Assembly (NCBI GenBank): GCA_004794785.1
Contig: SJOL01006426.1
Span: forward strand, 261,156-325,155
Direction of reading: 5' to 3'
Origin: Opisthorchis felineus
Taxonomy: Eukaryota > Platyhelminthes > Trematoda > Opisthorchiida > Opisthorchiidae
DNA length: 64,000 nucleotides
Shown: piece by piece, positions 50,780-61,981 of the stretch
Layout: each line of letters opens with the position of its first letter
How positions within the stretch are numbered: the first letter of the stretch is position 1
Notes under the pieces: generated by a model
Databases searched by the model: none
Told to the model about the DNA's origin: nothing
The model's input: only the letters and a program-made list of their open reading frames with translations
Made by a program: the position numbers and the translations under genes

Positions 50780-51290
50780 CCAAGGTAGACTCGTGTTTCA
50801 GCTGGCACGATATCCGAGTTGCCGCATTACATTCTGTTGACACAGTTTAATATTCATAACGTTGCTGTAAACTTTTCAGCAGCCCATTACCTTCATTCTT
50901 GTTGGGGTTCATTAGTCGCGTGAAGTCCATCGATTTTATGTTCTACTTGAACAACAAATGGTGTGTTTTCCGTTGTGTCATAAAAATATACTACAGTATC
51001 TCGAGTATTGTGCCAACTGAAGCATGAGAAATTGTTTGTGTAATTCAGTTGCTTGTGTGTAATTCAGTTGAATGATATCCTAAGTGAGAGGTCCAGTTTG
51101 GTTCCTTTATCTACAAATGAGGAAATTCTGCCACTTGCGTAAAATTTGTTGTTCAAGCAGTACATAACGCTGTTGGAAACTCGGGGACTTAACCTACTTG
51201 ATGAGCTCCAAGAAATGCGGGACCGGTAGCCGACTGAAGATGACTTTCCTGGGTTTCTATCTAATTCATCACAGCGTGATATATAATTCA
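50780..51290 (-). repeat. Dispersed repeat B, longer diverged copy
   Basis: Bases 51064-51290 match the minus-strand repeat at 28880-29140. Bases 50985-51030 match its CTCATG-TTCA-TTGG block near 29105-29135. The portion 50895-50960 (TTCATTCTTGTTGGGGTTCATTAG) resembles 58525-58560. A 14-base tandem duplication, GTGTAATTCAGTTG, occurs at about 51038-51070. The reading frame equivalent to the 28.9 kb ORF is broken. Confidence 0.5.
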
Positions 51291-52746
51291 ATGCCATTTG
51301 GTTACTTGCAAACACGTGGATGCTTCGGCAGTGCTTCTAATGCTGCATGCAATCCATGTACACAGTGACCAATGCCTCAACAGTGACCCACGTCCTGGCA
51401 AACTAATTGCAGACTCATTTGTGCCAGGCCTTATAATTTGTAGTTCTAAGACATCTTGGGCTAGAGGCGGAAAAATCTCTACGGGTTCTGCTAAAGGCAG
51501 GTTCTGCACCCATCAGCGAACGCCGGGTGCAGCTTAATCTGGAATATGTAAAACTTCAATGCCATCATTGGAAGAAGCCCTCGAATGGTTTTCATTTATT
51601 GCTTTCGTCTGCTGTACCACCAGCAGACATGACGCAAATTCGTCGATGTATAAGATATTCTACAAACCTTTGGAATATCCCCTTATATACATAATTCCCC
51701 TAAGGAATTAGACCCGGATGAATAACGCAAACAATCCATGTTTCCTGGTTAGTTCTGACTGATCATGAGATTTTATGCTAAAACATAACATAAGTTGGAA
51801 TAGCCTCTAGAAAAAGCATAAGGGGATTCAATTACGAATAACATTATGACAATTTTTGCATGGATTTCATTGCTACAGTTGCTCACGATGGAAGTTAAGC
51901 GGATGAGAGTAGATGATTTGTGGGAAACAACATTTCCAGTATGGCTGTTCACATTTCTGAGGGTTATGGAGTATTGAGGCAAAGCCTGATAAGATAGGTA
52001 GCAACAAGGCTTAGCGGGGAAGTTTCATCTTATAACTGAAACTTCATCCTGTAAGTAAAGTCTTGAGAATTCGAGAATCATTTAAAAGTTTTTAAAGTAT
52101 ATAGGGGTCATTATCTGTGCGCTTCATTCAAATATTTATAAAGATCTGAACCCGCGATAAGAGTCAGTTTACACCTGTTCACCTGGTGACTTGAGAGTAG
52201 TGGAAAGATGATGGTGTTACGTACCATCCAAGCGTGATCAGCCACCGTGGACTGGATGCTTTAATGCCCGACCACAGTCTGGTAGAAGCGTGGGCCGCAT
52301 TACAAACCAGCAGGTATACTATAATGCTGACAATGCTCATGCATGTTAACCATTACCGCTTAAAAGCACATCGCACTGCATGGTAGGGCGGTCCGTCAGT
52401 AAGCATCGTTACGTCACCCAACTAATTCAGTCATACCAAGTAACTTGATGAAGAAAAGAGCGAACTATAACCTGGGCAGATTTGCTAGCTGTATGACGGG
52501 CCATCATTTATTTAACCTTTCATCTCATTATGATATAACAGTCGTCAGCAGGTCTGTAGGGCATTCAACAAATATACGACAAAACAGCCCTTCACAAATT
52601 CGTTTGTTTAAGACTTACCACTAACCTAAGCAAATTTCGATGATGATGCATGCCGCGCAGACTTTGGGTGTGAAAGCGTCTAGAGCACATATCAACAGTA
52701 CAGCATGTGCTGCGCATCGGTTCACATATTACTTTCGCTTACACAG
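51291..52746. other. Interval without a supported gene
   Basis: Bases 51288-51537 are open on both strands (73 and 79 codons) and may continue repeat B. The rest has short frames only. A GTAAGTA donor-like site at 52052 has no acceptable exon in front of it. Confidence 0.4.
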
Positions 52747-52822
52747 GTTAACTGTCTACTTTTCCCCCGAAAATTGCGTGATCAGTGCATGCATCGGCAG
52801 CAGGTACATCATTTCGCTAAAG
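52747..52822 (+). CDS. Candidate exon A of an unknown gene
   Basis: CGCTTACACAG precedes the segment and GTCAGT follows it. After one leading base that completes a split codon, 25 codons stay open: LTVYFSPENCVISACIGSRY, ending SLK in phase 0. The next candidate exon, at 53578, also begins in phase 0, so the two can be joined without a frame change across an intron of 755 bases. Two cysteines and a strand-like pattern fit an extracellular domain. No family is recognised. Confidence 0.32.
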
Positions 52823-53577
52823 GTCAGTTGACAGACAAGCGCAGTGGCATTTATTGATTTAGTACCAAAATGAAGGTTCCTTTTTGTTGTATCGGCAGCT
52901 ATTAAAAACACGTCAGGAGTAGAGATGATCCATACAATCCCTTTAGGCCAACAAAGGGCGAAAGTTCCTCCTCCGAGACTACACTATAATAGCCTTAAAA
53001 GATAAAAGTATCGCACCGTAGCGTACCTTGCTGACAGATGACAACCTTTTATCTCTGTCTCATAAGGTTCAAGCAAAACGGCAACACTACCTAAAATGCA
53101 GGATATTTTGCGAAAGACGTATGTGAACCATTAGTTTTGAGTCATGAATATAACGAGATGCAGTGTCCATTCCGCCGACTAACACTCACCCTGATGGGAA
53201 CCACGCTTTCGGGTCCAAGAACTTCAGGGAGTTGAGAAAAAATTGAAATCCGAAAAGAGAATGGAAAATTAGGGCAATTCAAGTGTTTTTTTTATTCCCA
53301 GTAAGGTTCACTGACTTTCCAAATTAATTAAAATCTCATACTACTTCTTAAGGCTATGGTTGCTTGCCTAACCTCGTCAGGCTAGGAAGTATGGAAGGCA
53401 AATGTAAACCTACTGGTCACATCCAAAGCTTTCTAGTGGCACTGATCTATGAAGAAATAGTCGCAGTGCTATGTCCACAACTTCCTAGCTTTTCAGGAAA
53501 AAATCATAGTTTTCAAATGTAGTCTGTTTGTTTTAGTTTAGTTTCAAACACACTGAGGTCATCTGCTTACCTTTCAG

Positions 53578-53785
53578 AATAGCTTGTTCACAGTTGAAAC
53601 AGCTTACCCAACTCCAGAGGCACACTCCATGTTCTATGATCACTGTCCTGTCAAAGCAATGAAAGTGAATTGTGATTGGAAACGCAGTCTTTTGGTATGG
53701 AATACCAGTAATACCACCCTCGATGAACTGGACTTCTATTTACGAAATACGCAGCACCAGCTTCTCATACCACAAACGTTTCCAG
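53578..53785 (+). CDS. Candidate exon B of an unknown gene
   Basis: The acceptor is CTGCTTACCTTTCAG, ending at 53577. The donor is CCAG followed by GTGGGT at 53786; an alternative GTCCAG lies ten bases further on. The 69 codons are open in phase 0 and read NSLFTVETAYPTPEAHSMFY, then CPVKAMKVNCDWKRSLLVW, with NTS and NTT sequons, then LDELDFYL. Codon use and composition look like real coding sequence, and the two Cys and two glycosylation sequons suggest an extracellular or lumenal protein. With the alternative donor the frame can continue into a segment at 53952 (SPNITENLNFSKTRR), which soon stops. I do not recognise the protein. This is the best-supported exon in the window, but still only a prediction. 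Confidence 0.42.
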
Positions 53786-54548
53786 GTGGGTTCAGGTCCA
53801 GACTGTGAGACGGACAAGCGGCAATAATACATCTGGTGGGCTAAACGTGTTGGAGCGACTCATTTGATTCATCTGTGGACTGTTGAAAAGCCCACCTACA
53901 TGCTGTTAACCACCCACAAGGCGTCCCTGACGTTCAGAGCATTTTTTTCAGATCACCGAATATTACTGAAAACCTGAACTTTTCAAAGACCCGCCGGCAA
54001 TCGAAACAGATCTACCGGTCGACAGTGGTTGGTCTAATAAATGAACCACAAGTGTGAAGCTACGTGCAAGCCGCAGATGCCTCTGTCAACCTCAGTGAAT
54101 AATATCTGGGGAGAAACAAGAAGAAGCGCTGGCAACATCGGTCAATTTTTCTCTTTTTTATGCCGTAAATTTATATATATAATGGTTGTGAGTTCAGTCG
54201 GCAGTTTGATTTTTTTGAATAAGTGGCTTAAAATTAGGTGGATTCGTAAATCAAGGTGGTATGAGCAGCGTTCCGGGAGGTATACACAAAAATTGTGCCA
54301 GCTGCCTTGAGTCGGAAGACCGAATGTGAAACCAGGTGACCCTCCATTTGGTTAACCTCTACGAAAGAAGAGTTCGACTAGAATTTCGTAATTTTGTCTC
54401 CTGATACAGTACCGTTGATCCTGTTATTGAATCAGCTGTAGTAAAACGAGTCCTTATGTGCCCAAAAATCTTGAAAAAAGGTTTATTTAACAGTGAATGT
54501 AGTGGTTAGAGTAATGGATACACGTCTGCTTGTCTCGAAATGCTACAG

Positions 54549-54806
54549 TGTTTTCTTCGTAGTAGAGAATTCTTATTAAATGGAACGATTTTTTCCGGTC
54601 TTAATGTTCTTCCAAACCAGACCCTTTTAGTGAGGCTAATGCACACAGCAAACATTGGCCTTTATGAGGAACGTCAATCGTGGGAGGATTTTGTCGCCAA
54701 ACCATGCCTAATGTCGCCTGAGGAGACGGGAGTTCTTCAGTTTTTCCTCCGCCGTCCCACTTACCAAACGCTTATAAGCCGAGATTCTTTAGAGCTCTCT
54801 GCCTAA
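54549..54806 (+). CDS. Candidate terminal coding segment
   Basis: An open frame runs from ATGCTACAG (a weak acceptor ending at 54548) to TAA at 54804-54806. It reads CFLRSREFLLNGTIFSGLNV, RLMHTANIGLYEERQSWEDF and LMSPEETGVLQFFLRR. Third-position use looks coding-like and no overlapping frame is as long. It lies on the same strand as, and 0.8 kb after, candidate exon B, but their phases do not join directly, so an exon between them would be needed. No AATAAA follows soon after, only AATAAT at about 54891. No domain recognised. Confidence 0.3.
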   Translation, partial: CFLRSREFLLNGTIFSGLNVLPNQTLLVRLMHTANIGLYEERQSWEDFVAKPCLMSPEETGVLQFFLRRPTYQTLISRDSLELSA

Positions 54807-57800
54807 CAAATTGTTTTAGCGACTGGAGTGACAGGGCTAATAATTTCAAAAGGGCATTCGACTGTAAAAGGTAGGCAACAATTCTGAGGAAATAATCTTG
54901 GGATCCTTCAGAACACAATCCATCAACCAATCCCTTAGTGCACGGTAATCAATGAGAACATTGTGTCAGGTTTCTGGCTGTAATATTTTGTTAGGCTTCG
55001 AATGAACTTGAACTGAAAACTTTCCCAGCTAATCATGGGCAACTGACTACTTGTCTCATTCTGTTAGCCCATTGCTGTACATGCGAGAATTGTCAGCGTC
55101 ATTTCGGCTACATGCTTTGCGACCATTGCTATAGCATCTCCAACTCTGAAATGTGCTCACGACTTTTCATCATTGCGTACAATGAGCAGATTTCTTTGAT
55201 GGGAGACGTCTGTATCAGAAATAAGCACTTCGTTTGAATGCGACTGCCCAAGGACGAAACTACTTGGGGATGCTTGTTCCAAGACTCCAGGAAATCGACA
55301 GCTAATTGATCTGAAAAATTTACTTTAGAGACCAAACACACATATAACAATCAAATGTGAACATAGCTACTACAAAATTAACTGAAGTAGAACCTCAGAA
55401 TGGACAAATCAGAGAGGGTCCTTTAATGTCGCACGTAAACATAACCCAAATTTCGTGGTGATTTTGGGTCATTCCGAAAACCTTCGATGTTCAGGCTCGA
55501 CGAAAATCATGTTCTAGCTCCGGAACGTTCACGCTTTCGAACCCAAAAGAGGCGGTGAAAAGGGATACTGATGCAAATCGTGCCAGGCTTTTTTACATTT
55601 TACATCTACATTTCCGTTAAACGTCAAGTATGACTTAGTCGCGGTATTAAAGCTTCTGATAGTTCTGACCGACGGTTTCCGTAGGCGACCGACGGCCACA
55701 AACTCGCGTCTAGTTTGTGGTATGTTCATAAATGTGGCTTGATAACTGTCCAGTTTTACCGTATTTATATTCTTGATCTTAGTGTTTACAACAATCGTGT
55801 CCGTAATTGGCTGTTCCTTGGCCAGCGTGTGTCCCTGAACTGATGGAATGCCGCCAATCTTTATAGATTACTGAGCACCTTATTTCGTAGAACTTATCTT
55901 TGTTCTTGGTTTTGCTCCGTTCTCCCAGATGACGAGACAAACCTACATTGGTGGCTACACCTCGGATATTTATGCGCGATTTCCAGCAACCTACTTGAGC
56001 CTATCGGTGACGACGGTCATTAAAGTCCGGCATGGTTATGCTCATCAGGCGGCCTTCTGTCGTAGAAACCACTGTCAGCCGTAGATTTAGCGGATAACCT
56101 GTAATTCTCTTGGATCGCGCATCTTGACATAATCTTGTTGAAAATAGCTGGGAAATCGTCTCCAATGTGTGGCATGCGCCACCCTCAAGGATTTGGGAGC
56201 ATGTAATTCCTTGTCTTATATCCAACAACCTGCGCACCGCTCGGGAGCGTAAAGAAATGGTGACAGATGCGTGCACAGTCTCAGCTGGGCGCGCAATGCA
56301 TGTGTTGAATGAGGTGAAGCATATTTCTTTGTTATTATCTCAGCACTGCGTGTCACCCGTTGTAATTTTGACCTTCTGGTTAACGAGATTATGCTAATTT
56401 TTATCGGATTAACTGCCATCAACAATCTGCCGAGGCTGTTTTTTTGTTAAAGCTTCCTGACTTCACAGCCTGTGACTTGCGTTTATCCACCATTGTGGAC
56501 CTTCCACGCAATTATGGCGCAAATGGCTTTCATACCTGACCCTGTATGATAGGTACTTTGCGCCCAATATGCAAGTCTTGACTTTACTAACGCAGACTGT
56601 GCCTTGAAGGTCGTCGATCACCACCTGTACTTTCTTCAGCCACGGGACTCTACAAGTTTCCACCTAAAACCTTCTTACACATCTTGCAGATGGGTTAACT
56701 TGACTAAAAACTGGTGATGACAGGCTTTTGCCTGGAGCGTTGTCCCTCCTCTTGTGTTCTTTTGTGCATTCTTCCGCATCTGTCACCCGCATTTTTTTAT
56801 TTGTGGTTGGTCTATTCAAAAATGAACGATAAGATTGGTGATCCCTAAAGATTAGTGGGCACTACATGTTTCCCTTTCAGATATCGGTTGCTATCCGTAT
56901 ACCTTTTTATGTGGATATCCACTCGTCGCTTTAGAATATGATTTGGAATCAACAATCGAGTTGGTAGTGATGGGCTGTTCTACCTTTTAGCTTCTACCTC
57001 TCCTATTGATACGGCCTTTCTTTCCATGGTCGTGGTCATGTTCTTCGAAGTTATCACCACTATAGCAGATATGTTGAGTCGTGCTTGGGAAATCCCTCGT
57101 GTAACACTTTTCTTTATTAGGGTTGATAAACGGACTTGTTAAATGAGGCAAGCTGTGTGGTTAATGAGAAATATTTGCATTTGAACGACCCAGCAGAATT
57201 GCACAGAGACCCTTTTTAGGTTTTCCTCCGCCTACTTGATGAAGCGACATCAATCGGCAAACTTGCTAGAACTTTAATTGGTTACGCCAGTTGAAGCTAC
57301 CGATTTCGAGATGATGAGTCGTCACCGTTTAGTATACCGCACCTCCCGGAACCCAAGGATTTGACACCGATCTAGTTCGGTAGAATTGTGCTACGTCCTG
57401 TTCTCTTTCGTTCCCAAATATAAAGCCTTACAGAGCTCATCCAACTACCCTCCATCGTCCTTGTGAAAATGAACTCCTCCTGCACGAATTTATATGGACA
57501 CCAGGTATAACTATTTCCAGGCGCTGTCTACTTTAGTTGAACTGAATATAGAGTCAGGTTGGCCCAATCCATATTGAAAAATTAGACATGCACACGATTA
57601 ATCTGACAATTTCGGGTAGCTGGTGAACTGTAAGTCATTTCTGAAGCTTATAGTTTACACAGGCTTGAATATCGTGATTTGAATACCTCTACGAGACGGA
57701 GAAAGCCCAGTTGGCGACCCAGCATATGTGTTTTGTTAAATTGAAGGTCATGACCACTGGGCTTCGAATTGGCGGAACGGAAGATCATTAAGGTGCTGCG

Positions 57801-58200
57801 TATACTTTTGCCCCAAGTTGATCAGCAAATGTAGTGATGACGAAATCTGTCAAACGACAAACCATCGTGCTGGTGGACCGGACAAGAGATGAACACAGCG
57901 GAGTTTGTCTGGAGAAGGATTCGCGCAAGGAAACTGTCTGGAACGACTGTTCAGGTGCGAAATACTCAAGTCACTGATAAGTGAGTGTGTGAGCCCAAAT
58001 GTGAGTCTAAGATCTACAACAAATTTAAAACCGACCGACTCAACCAGAATCTTACCATCTCAGATGATCACAGTCAGCATATATGGATGCTTGCCCTCTA
58101 TTTGCTACTGCAAGTCGCGTTGCAACATTATAACATGATCAGTGAAATTCAATCATGTTTTATCAATAAAATAAACATTCACATACACAGACCAATATGT
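54807..58200. other. Interval without a supported gene
   Basis: Frames on both strands near 56000-56425 overlap and show no domain. At 57899-58138 an open plus frame follows a CACAG acceptor-like site and ends 26 bases before AATAAA signals at 58165 and 58170. This could be a terminal exon, but a second frame (57985-58212) reads equally well, so neither is called. Confidence 0.4.
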
Positions 58201-58255
58201 GGTACTCCATAAACAACTTTCGGTATTTTTTACCGAAATTTGTTTATGGAGCACC
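58201..58255. repeat. Long near-perfect hairpin (20 of 21 pairs, 5-base loop)
   Basis: Bases 58205-58225 (CTCCATAAACAACTTTCGGTA) pair with 58231-58251 (TACCGAAATTTGTTTATGGAG), with one C/T mismatch at 58217/58239. The loop is TTTTT. After one mismatch, three more pairs extend the stem outwards. It is shorter than a typical microRNA precursor and could be a small palindromic repeat. Confidence 0.9.
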
Positions 58256-58464
58256 CCTATCAAAACGAAACGACCTTAGCAAGTACCTTTAGTACCTTCT
58301 GTGAAGCAGAATAGCAGTGTGTGGTGACATAATCATACTTTCAAATGGAGGTTTTATTAATAGCAAACTGCCAAATTTCTCTCCCTTGTGATGTTCTGCA
58401 ACTGAAAGGGCTGTATGACAGCTGCCTCAGGTGTCACTTGGAATGATAATCAAGATATTTCGGC

Positions 58465-58690
58465 ATTTTCCTCGGTTCGACGGTACACAAAAGTTTGAGG
58501 AAAAATCTTCATTGAGCCACTACCGGCTTCATTCTTTTTGTGGTTCACTAGGTTGATCAGTCGCAGATTTTTCATCAGGTTCATTGCGTAGCTGACAACC
58601 GAACTGAACAGATGTGATGGTAAACATCGATTTTTACTGTTATGGGCAGCAGTTAAAGAATAACCATTACTCCCAAATGCGTCTCCTGTT
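58465..58690 (-). repeat. Possible fragment of dispersed repeat B, with open minus frame
   Basis: The segment near 58525-58560 (CTTCATTCTTTTTGTGGTTC followed by ACTAG) resembles 50895-50930. The minus frame at 58450-58698 is open for 82 codons and reads LFSSVVSYAMNLMKNLRLIN and VNHKKNEAGSGSMKIF. Whether this is the repeat's own ORF or an unrelated exon cannot be decided. Confidence 0.35.
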
Positions 58691-61648
58691 AATACCACAC
58701 ACAGCTTGAAACTTTACACATTACAGAACAAAGTACATACTTAAAATTTAGCATTCACTTAAGGAGAATATCTGTGAAAGTCCGGGTACCATACTCCTCA
58801 TAAAAGACAAAGCTGCCAGCGGGCTTCCGAAATTTTCATCAGAGAGCATAGTAAAATGCTCTTAAAGGTTCTTTTCAAAGACAGTATTTTTCATGACCTG
58901 TCCTATCTTGAGGTAACATGAACAACACAAAAGTGAGTTTGTCTTTTTTTCTACCATAGGCCACGACTAAGCACAACCGATTAACATGAGAAAAAATTTG
59001 AGCCGGAAGTTATCGATTAACAAAACGTCCACCAAGTAGTAATGGACTCCATGTGATGAGGATCACCGCCTTTTCACTGCTGACAAGCAACGTTAGCCTT
59101 GCAGCGTGTAAAAATAAGTATGACTTGACAAAAATCGTCAGCCAATATGGCCTTTGCCCTCCACTGTCACTATCGCACACGTATAAAGTCCTGATGAGAT
59201 GAAAACAAGAACCGTGACACCGACGGCAACTCAGCATGGTGAGATTGGTCGCTAGCTACTGACATTAAAGCATGTTCGCGTGTGGATGGATCACCTAGAC
59301 TTTGATGGTGATATATGCCGGGAGGTTGTCTGCTAGTGTGAGCGTGCATAAGTTTCTCTGAGCTGTATTGCTTTTGTTGGTTGCTGTTGCGTCCATTGCA
59401 GGAAGGCCTGAAACGTTACTGAGAAATGAACAACCAACTGGGTTGATGTTTTCAATATGTAAATTAGATTTTTGACTGTCCCGGTGGCCACACACAATGA
59501 GGAAAGCATCGCCTCCCAAAACCTTCTCTCATTCGGCAACTCGTTACCTTAAAAATTAAAAAAGAACGCAGGTTTTAATGAGAAAATACTATTCACATGA
59601 AAATGATATATTTCGATGGGCCTACTTTCCCCTCAGTCAGCTAACCGAGAATTCAGGAGTTAACCTCATTGTAAAAAAATCTTGTGCATATTAACTATTT
59701 CTTGTAATAAACATAGGTTCTACTGTGGAAACGAGGTTTAATGAAAAATTAAAGGCCTGTTTGATATTCCCACAGGCACTCGAGGTTTTCCAAGAGCACC
59801 CTAAGTATTCTTCAGGGTTCGGATTTTTTCAGTGTGTATTGTTTTCTTCCACAAAGTATCCTTCAGCTCAATGTAGTTCGTCACCCTGTGAATGAATGTG
59901 CACTGTGATTCTTAGGGGTAGAGTGCAACCCTTCTAATAAACTCGGTGAATGTTTTCGTTCCGTACCCGACTTTTGTAATATATGCAGTAGTAAGTCTGT
60001 CTAGTGGGTATCATTTTCCGCCCTATGTACAAAGATGAAAAATCAAGAAAACCAGAGTTCAAGGATCTTCTTGAACATCAATGAATATTCTTGTCTTGTT
60101 TTTAAATGGAGAGAAAAATGCAACTAATTGCCCTAATCCATTGTGTGCTCTCGTACTGAAACAGTAGTTCAACCTAGTTTCGGGTACCATAATTCACGCA
60201 AAAATTGTCTTTCATGGAAAGTACGAATCCAAATAAACGTCCTTAATAAGAGTCTGCAACGAAAACAACACTCTCTCAGCTTTATTTAAAGTATTGTTCA
60301 TGCACGAAATGCAGATAATACAAAAGCAAGCAAGGGCCATTGTTGTTCATTAGGAAATGCCTATTTTCATCGCAAAAGGAAGCCACTTCATTGGTAGAGC
60401 CAATAAAACGCTATTATGTAGTCATCAACGGAAAGAAAAAGAGATCAAACGCTCGGAGGATTTACGACGGAACATTACGCACAGGAAAAAAATGTGCATT
60501 TGGTGTTGTCGGAAGATCAACATGCGTGGTTATAAACCTAGCTTTTGGACTCATTCTATAGCGCGCCTTATGATAAGAAAGATGATATGGTCCTCCAGGC
60601 TCTGAACAGGACTTAGACATTGTGCCAAGTCAGGATGACTTGTTCGCGATAGGTTGTTTGCGAAGAACTTTGTCGGTTCTGTGGAAATGAGATTTGGATA
60701 CCTCGATGAATAGTCACATTTGGCACATGCAGCTAGTGTAACCAAAAGATATATTGAGAGCCAGGAGCGAATTTGGTAAGGATTCACAGCTCTTATTTAA
60801 ACTCAGCCTTCTGAGTAATTTCTAACATATCTCTCCATGCATACTCCGTATGTTGAATGCAAAAGCTACAAATAGTTTTATGATATCAGGATCGCCTGCC
60901 TGGTATGTTTAGTTGGGACTTTTGAAAGAAATAATCACATATAGAGTATTCAGCAGCCTGGTTTGCCATCATTGCATACAATGACTTACCTTAAACTTTA
61001 AATCTAATGAAATTCGAAGCTGTGTTTGCTGTTCACTTGTGAAAGGCACGTTTGCTTGAATTAGTGTCTATGATAAAGTGTGACCGATAAGATCGTAACT
61101 TTGGTGTATACTAATGAACAGGAAGCAGAATGTCATATGGTTACATAGCCAGATGTAGAATTTCATAAACACATCGCATCAGAACAACCAACCATGGGTA
61201 CACAGTGATCGTTTTGCTTGTTGGTCAGTAGTTATATCGTCGTTGATACGTTTTGCAGTTGCACGGTTTGCTCGTGGAATGCGCAGTAATTCAGCAGCGC
61301 GTGCTCACCTACCTGCTAGGGTGCTTTGATATACCCACTGAATCCTCCCTTCAAATAAACATTTTTTGCAACTAAGATTTACAGCTTGAGGTGAAAAGAC
61401 TCACAACGAGAAGGTAAACTCATCAACAGGGTGTCTCTCTGAAGCCGCCATCAGGTTATTGCGACCGACTTGCACAGTCCCGTGAAAACAAGAATAATTC
61501 TTATACTTCTGGTCGAAACACCGAGTAACCAGCTGCGTTGGTTCCCATATGCAGCAGTCACCGTAAACTGTACCATACGGTGGTTTCTTATTCACTGAGT
61601 TACAAAAGATATCGCGTCGGCTTACATGTGCAGTCCTTGTTACTGCAG
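58691..61648. other. Interval without a supported gene
   Basis: Short frames occur on both strands (59295-59539 minus, 60340-60605 plus in two overlapping phases), with no domain. Scattered AATAAA-like sequences are expected in AT-rich DNA. Confidence 0.4.
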
Positions 61649-61810
61649 AGATATCCTAGTGCAAAAAATTGGATCAGTTTTGCTGCTGTCTGCGTTTCGG
61701 ATGATCTCCTAAATTATACGTCGTCTGCTCATCTGCAGCAGCAGAAGTGTGAATCACTGGAATTATTGTTACGCTATTTCACTGAAGCCTCAAAATGCGT
61801 ATTCGAATGA
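61649..61810 (+). CDS. Candidate terminal exon of an unknown gene
   Basis: CAGTCCTTGTTACTGCAG forms a good acceptor ending at 61648. The following 53 codons are open in phase 0 and end with TGA at 61808-61810. They read RYPSAKNWISFAAVCVSDDL, NYTSSAHLQQQKCESLELLL and YFTEASKCVFE. An AATAAA signal lies 166 bases after the stop. The composition (balanced, three Cys, one NYT sequon) looks like real protein. No family is recognised, and the link to the exons at 52.7-54.8 kb is unproven. Confidence 0.35.
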   Translation, partial: RYPSAKNWISFAAVCVSDDLLNYTSSAHLQQQKCESLELLLRYFTEASKCVFE

Positions 61811-61975
61811 AAATTTACTTGAACATTTCCCTGTGTTGGAGGCTAAACTGGAATCATTTTGATGCATCAAAATATAAAGCTTACTATGAGATAAAAATTT
61901 AAAGGCCTTTGCTAATCTGGCATTAGATTATACAAATATGCGTCACATACATGAAGGAAGTGAAAAAAAGTACTG

Positions 61976-61981
61976 AATAAA
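61976..61981 (+). other. Possible polyadenylation signal AATAAA
   Basis: Canonical hexamer in TACTGAATAAATGTGG, 166 bases after the stop of the candidate terminal exon. AATAAA is common by chance in AT-rich DNA, so its value depends on that exon being real. Confidence 0.25.

Noticed and set aside
54495..54540. tRNA-like stretch TAGTGGTTAGAGTAATGG
   Set aside because: It resembles an A box, but no B box or clover-leaf arms follow. It may be SINE debris.
57905..58212. Two overlapping plus frames ahead of AATAAA signals
   Set aside because: Both phases read equally well and no good partner exon exists, so neither could be chosen as coding.
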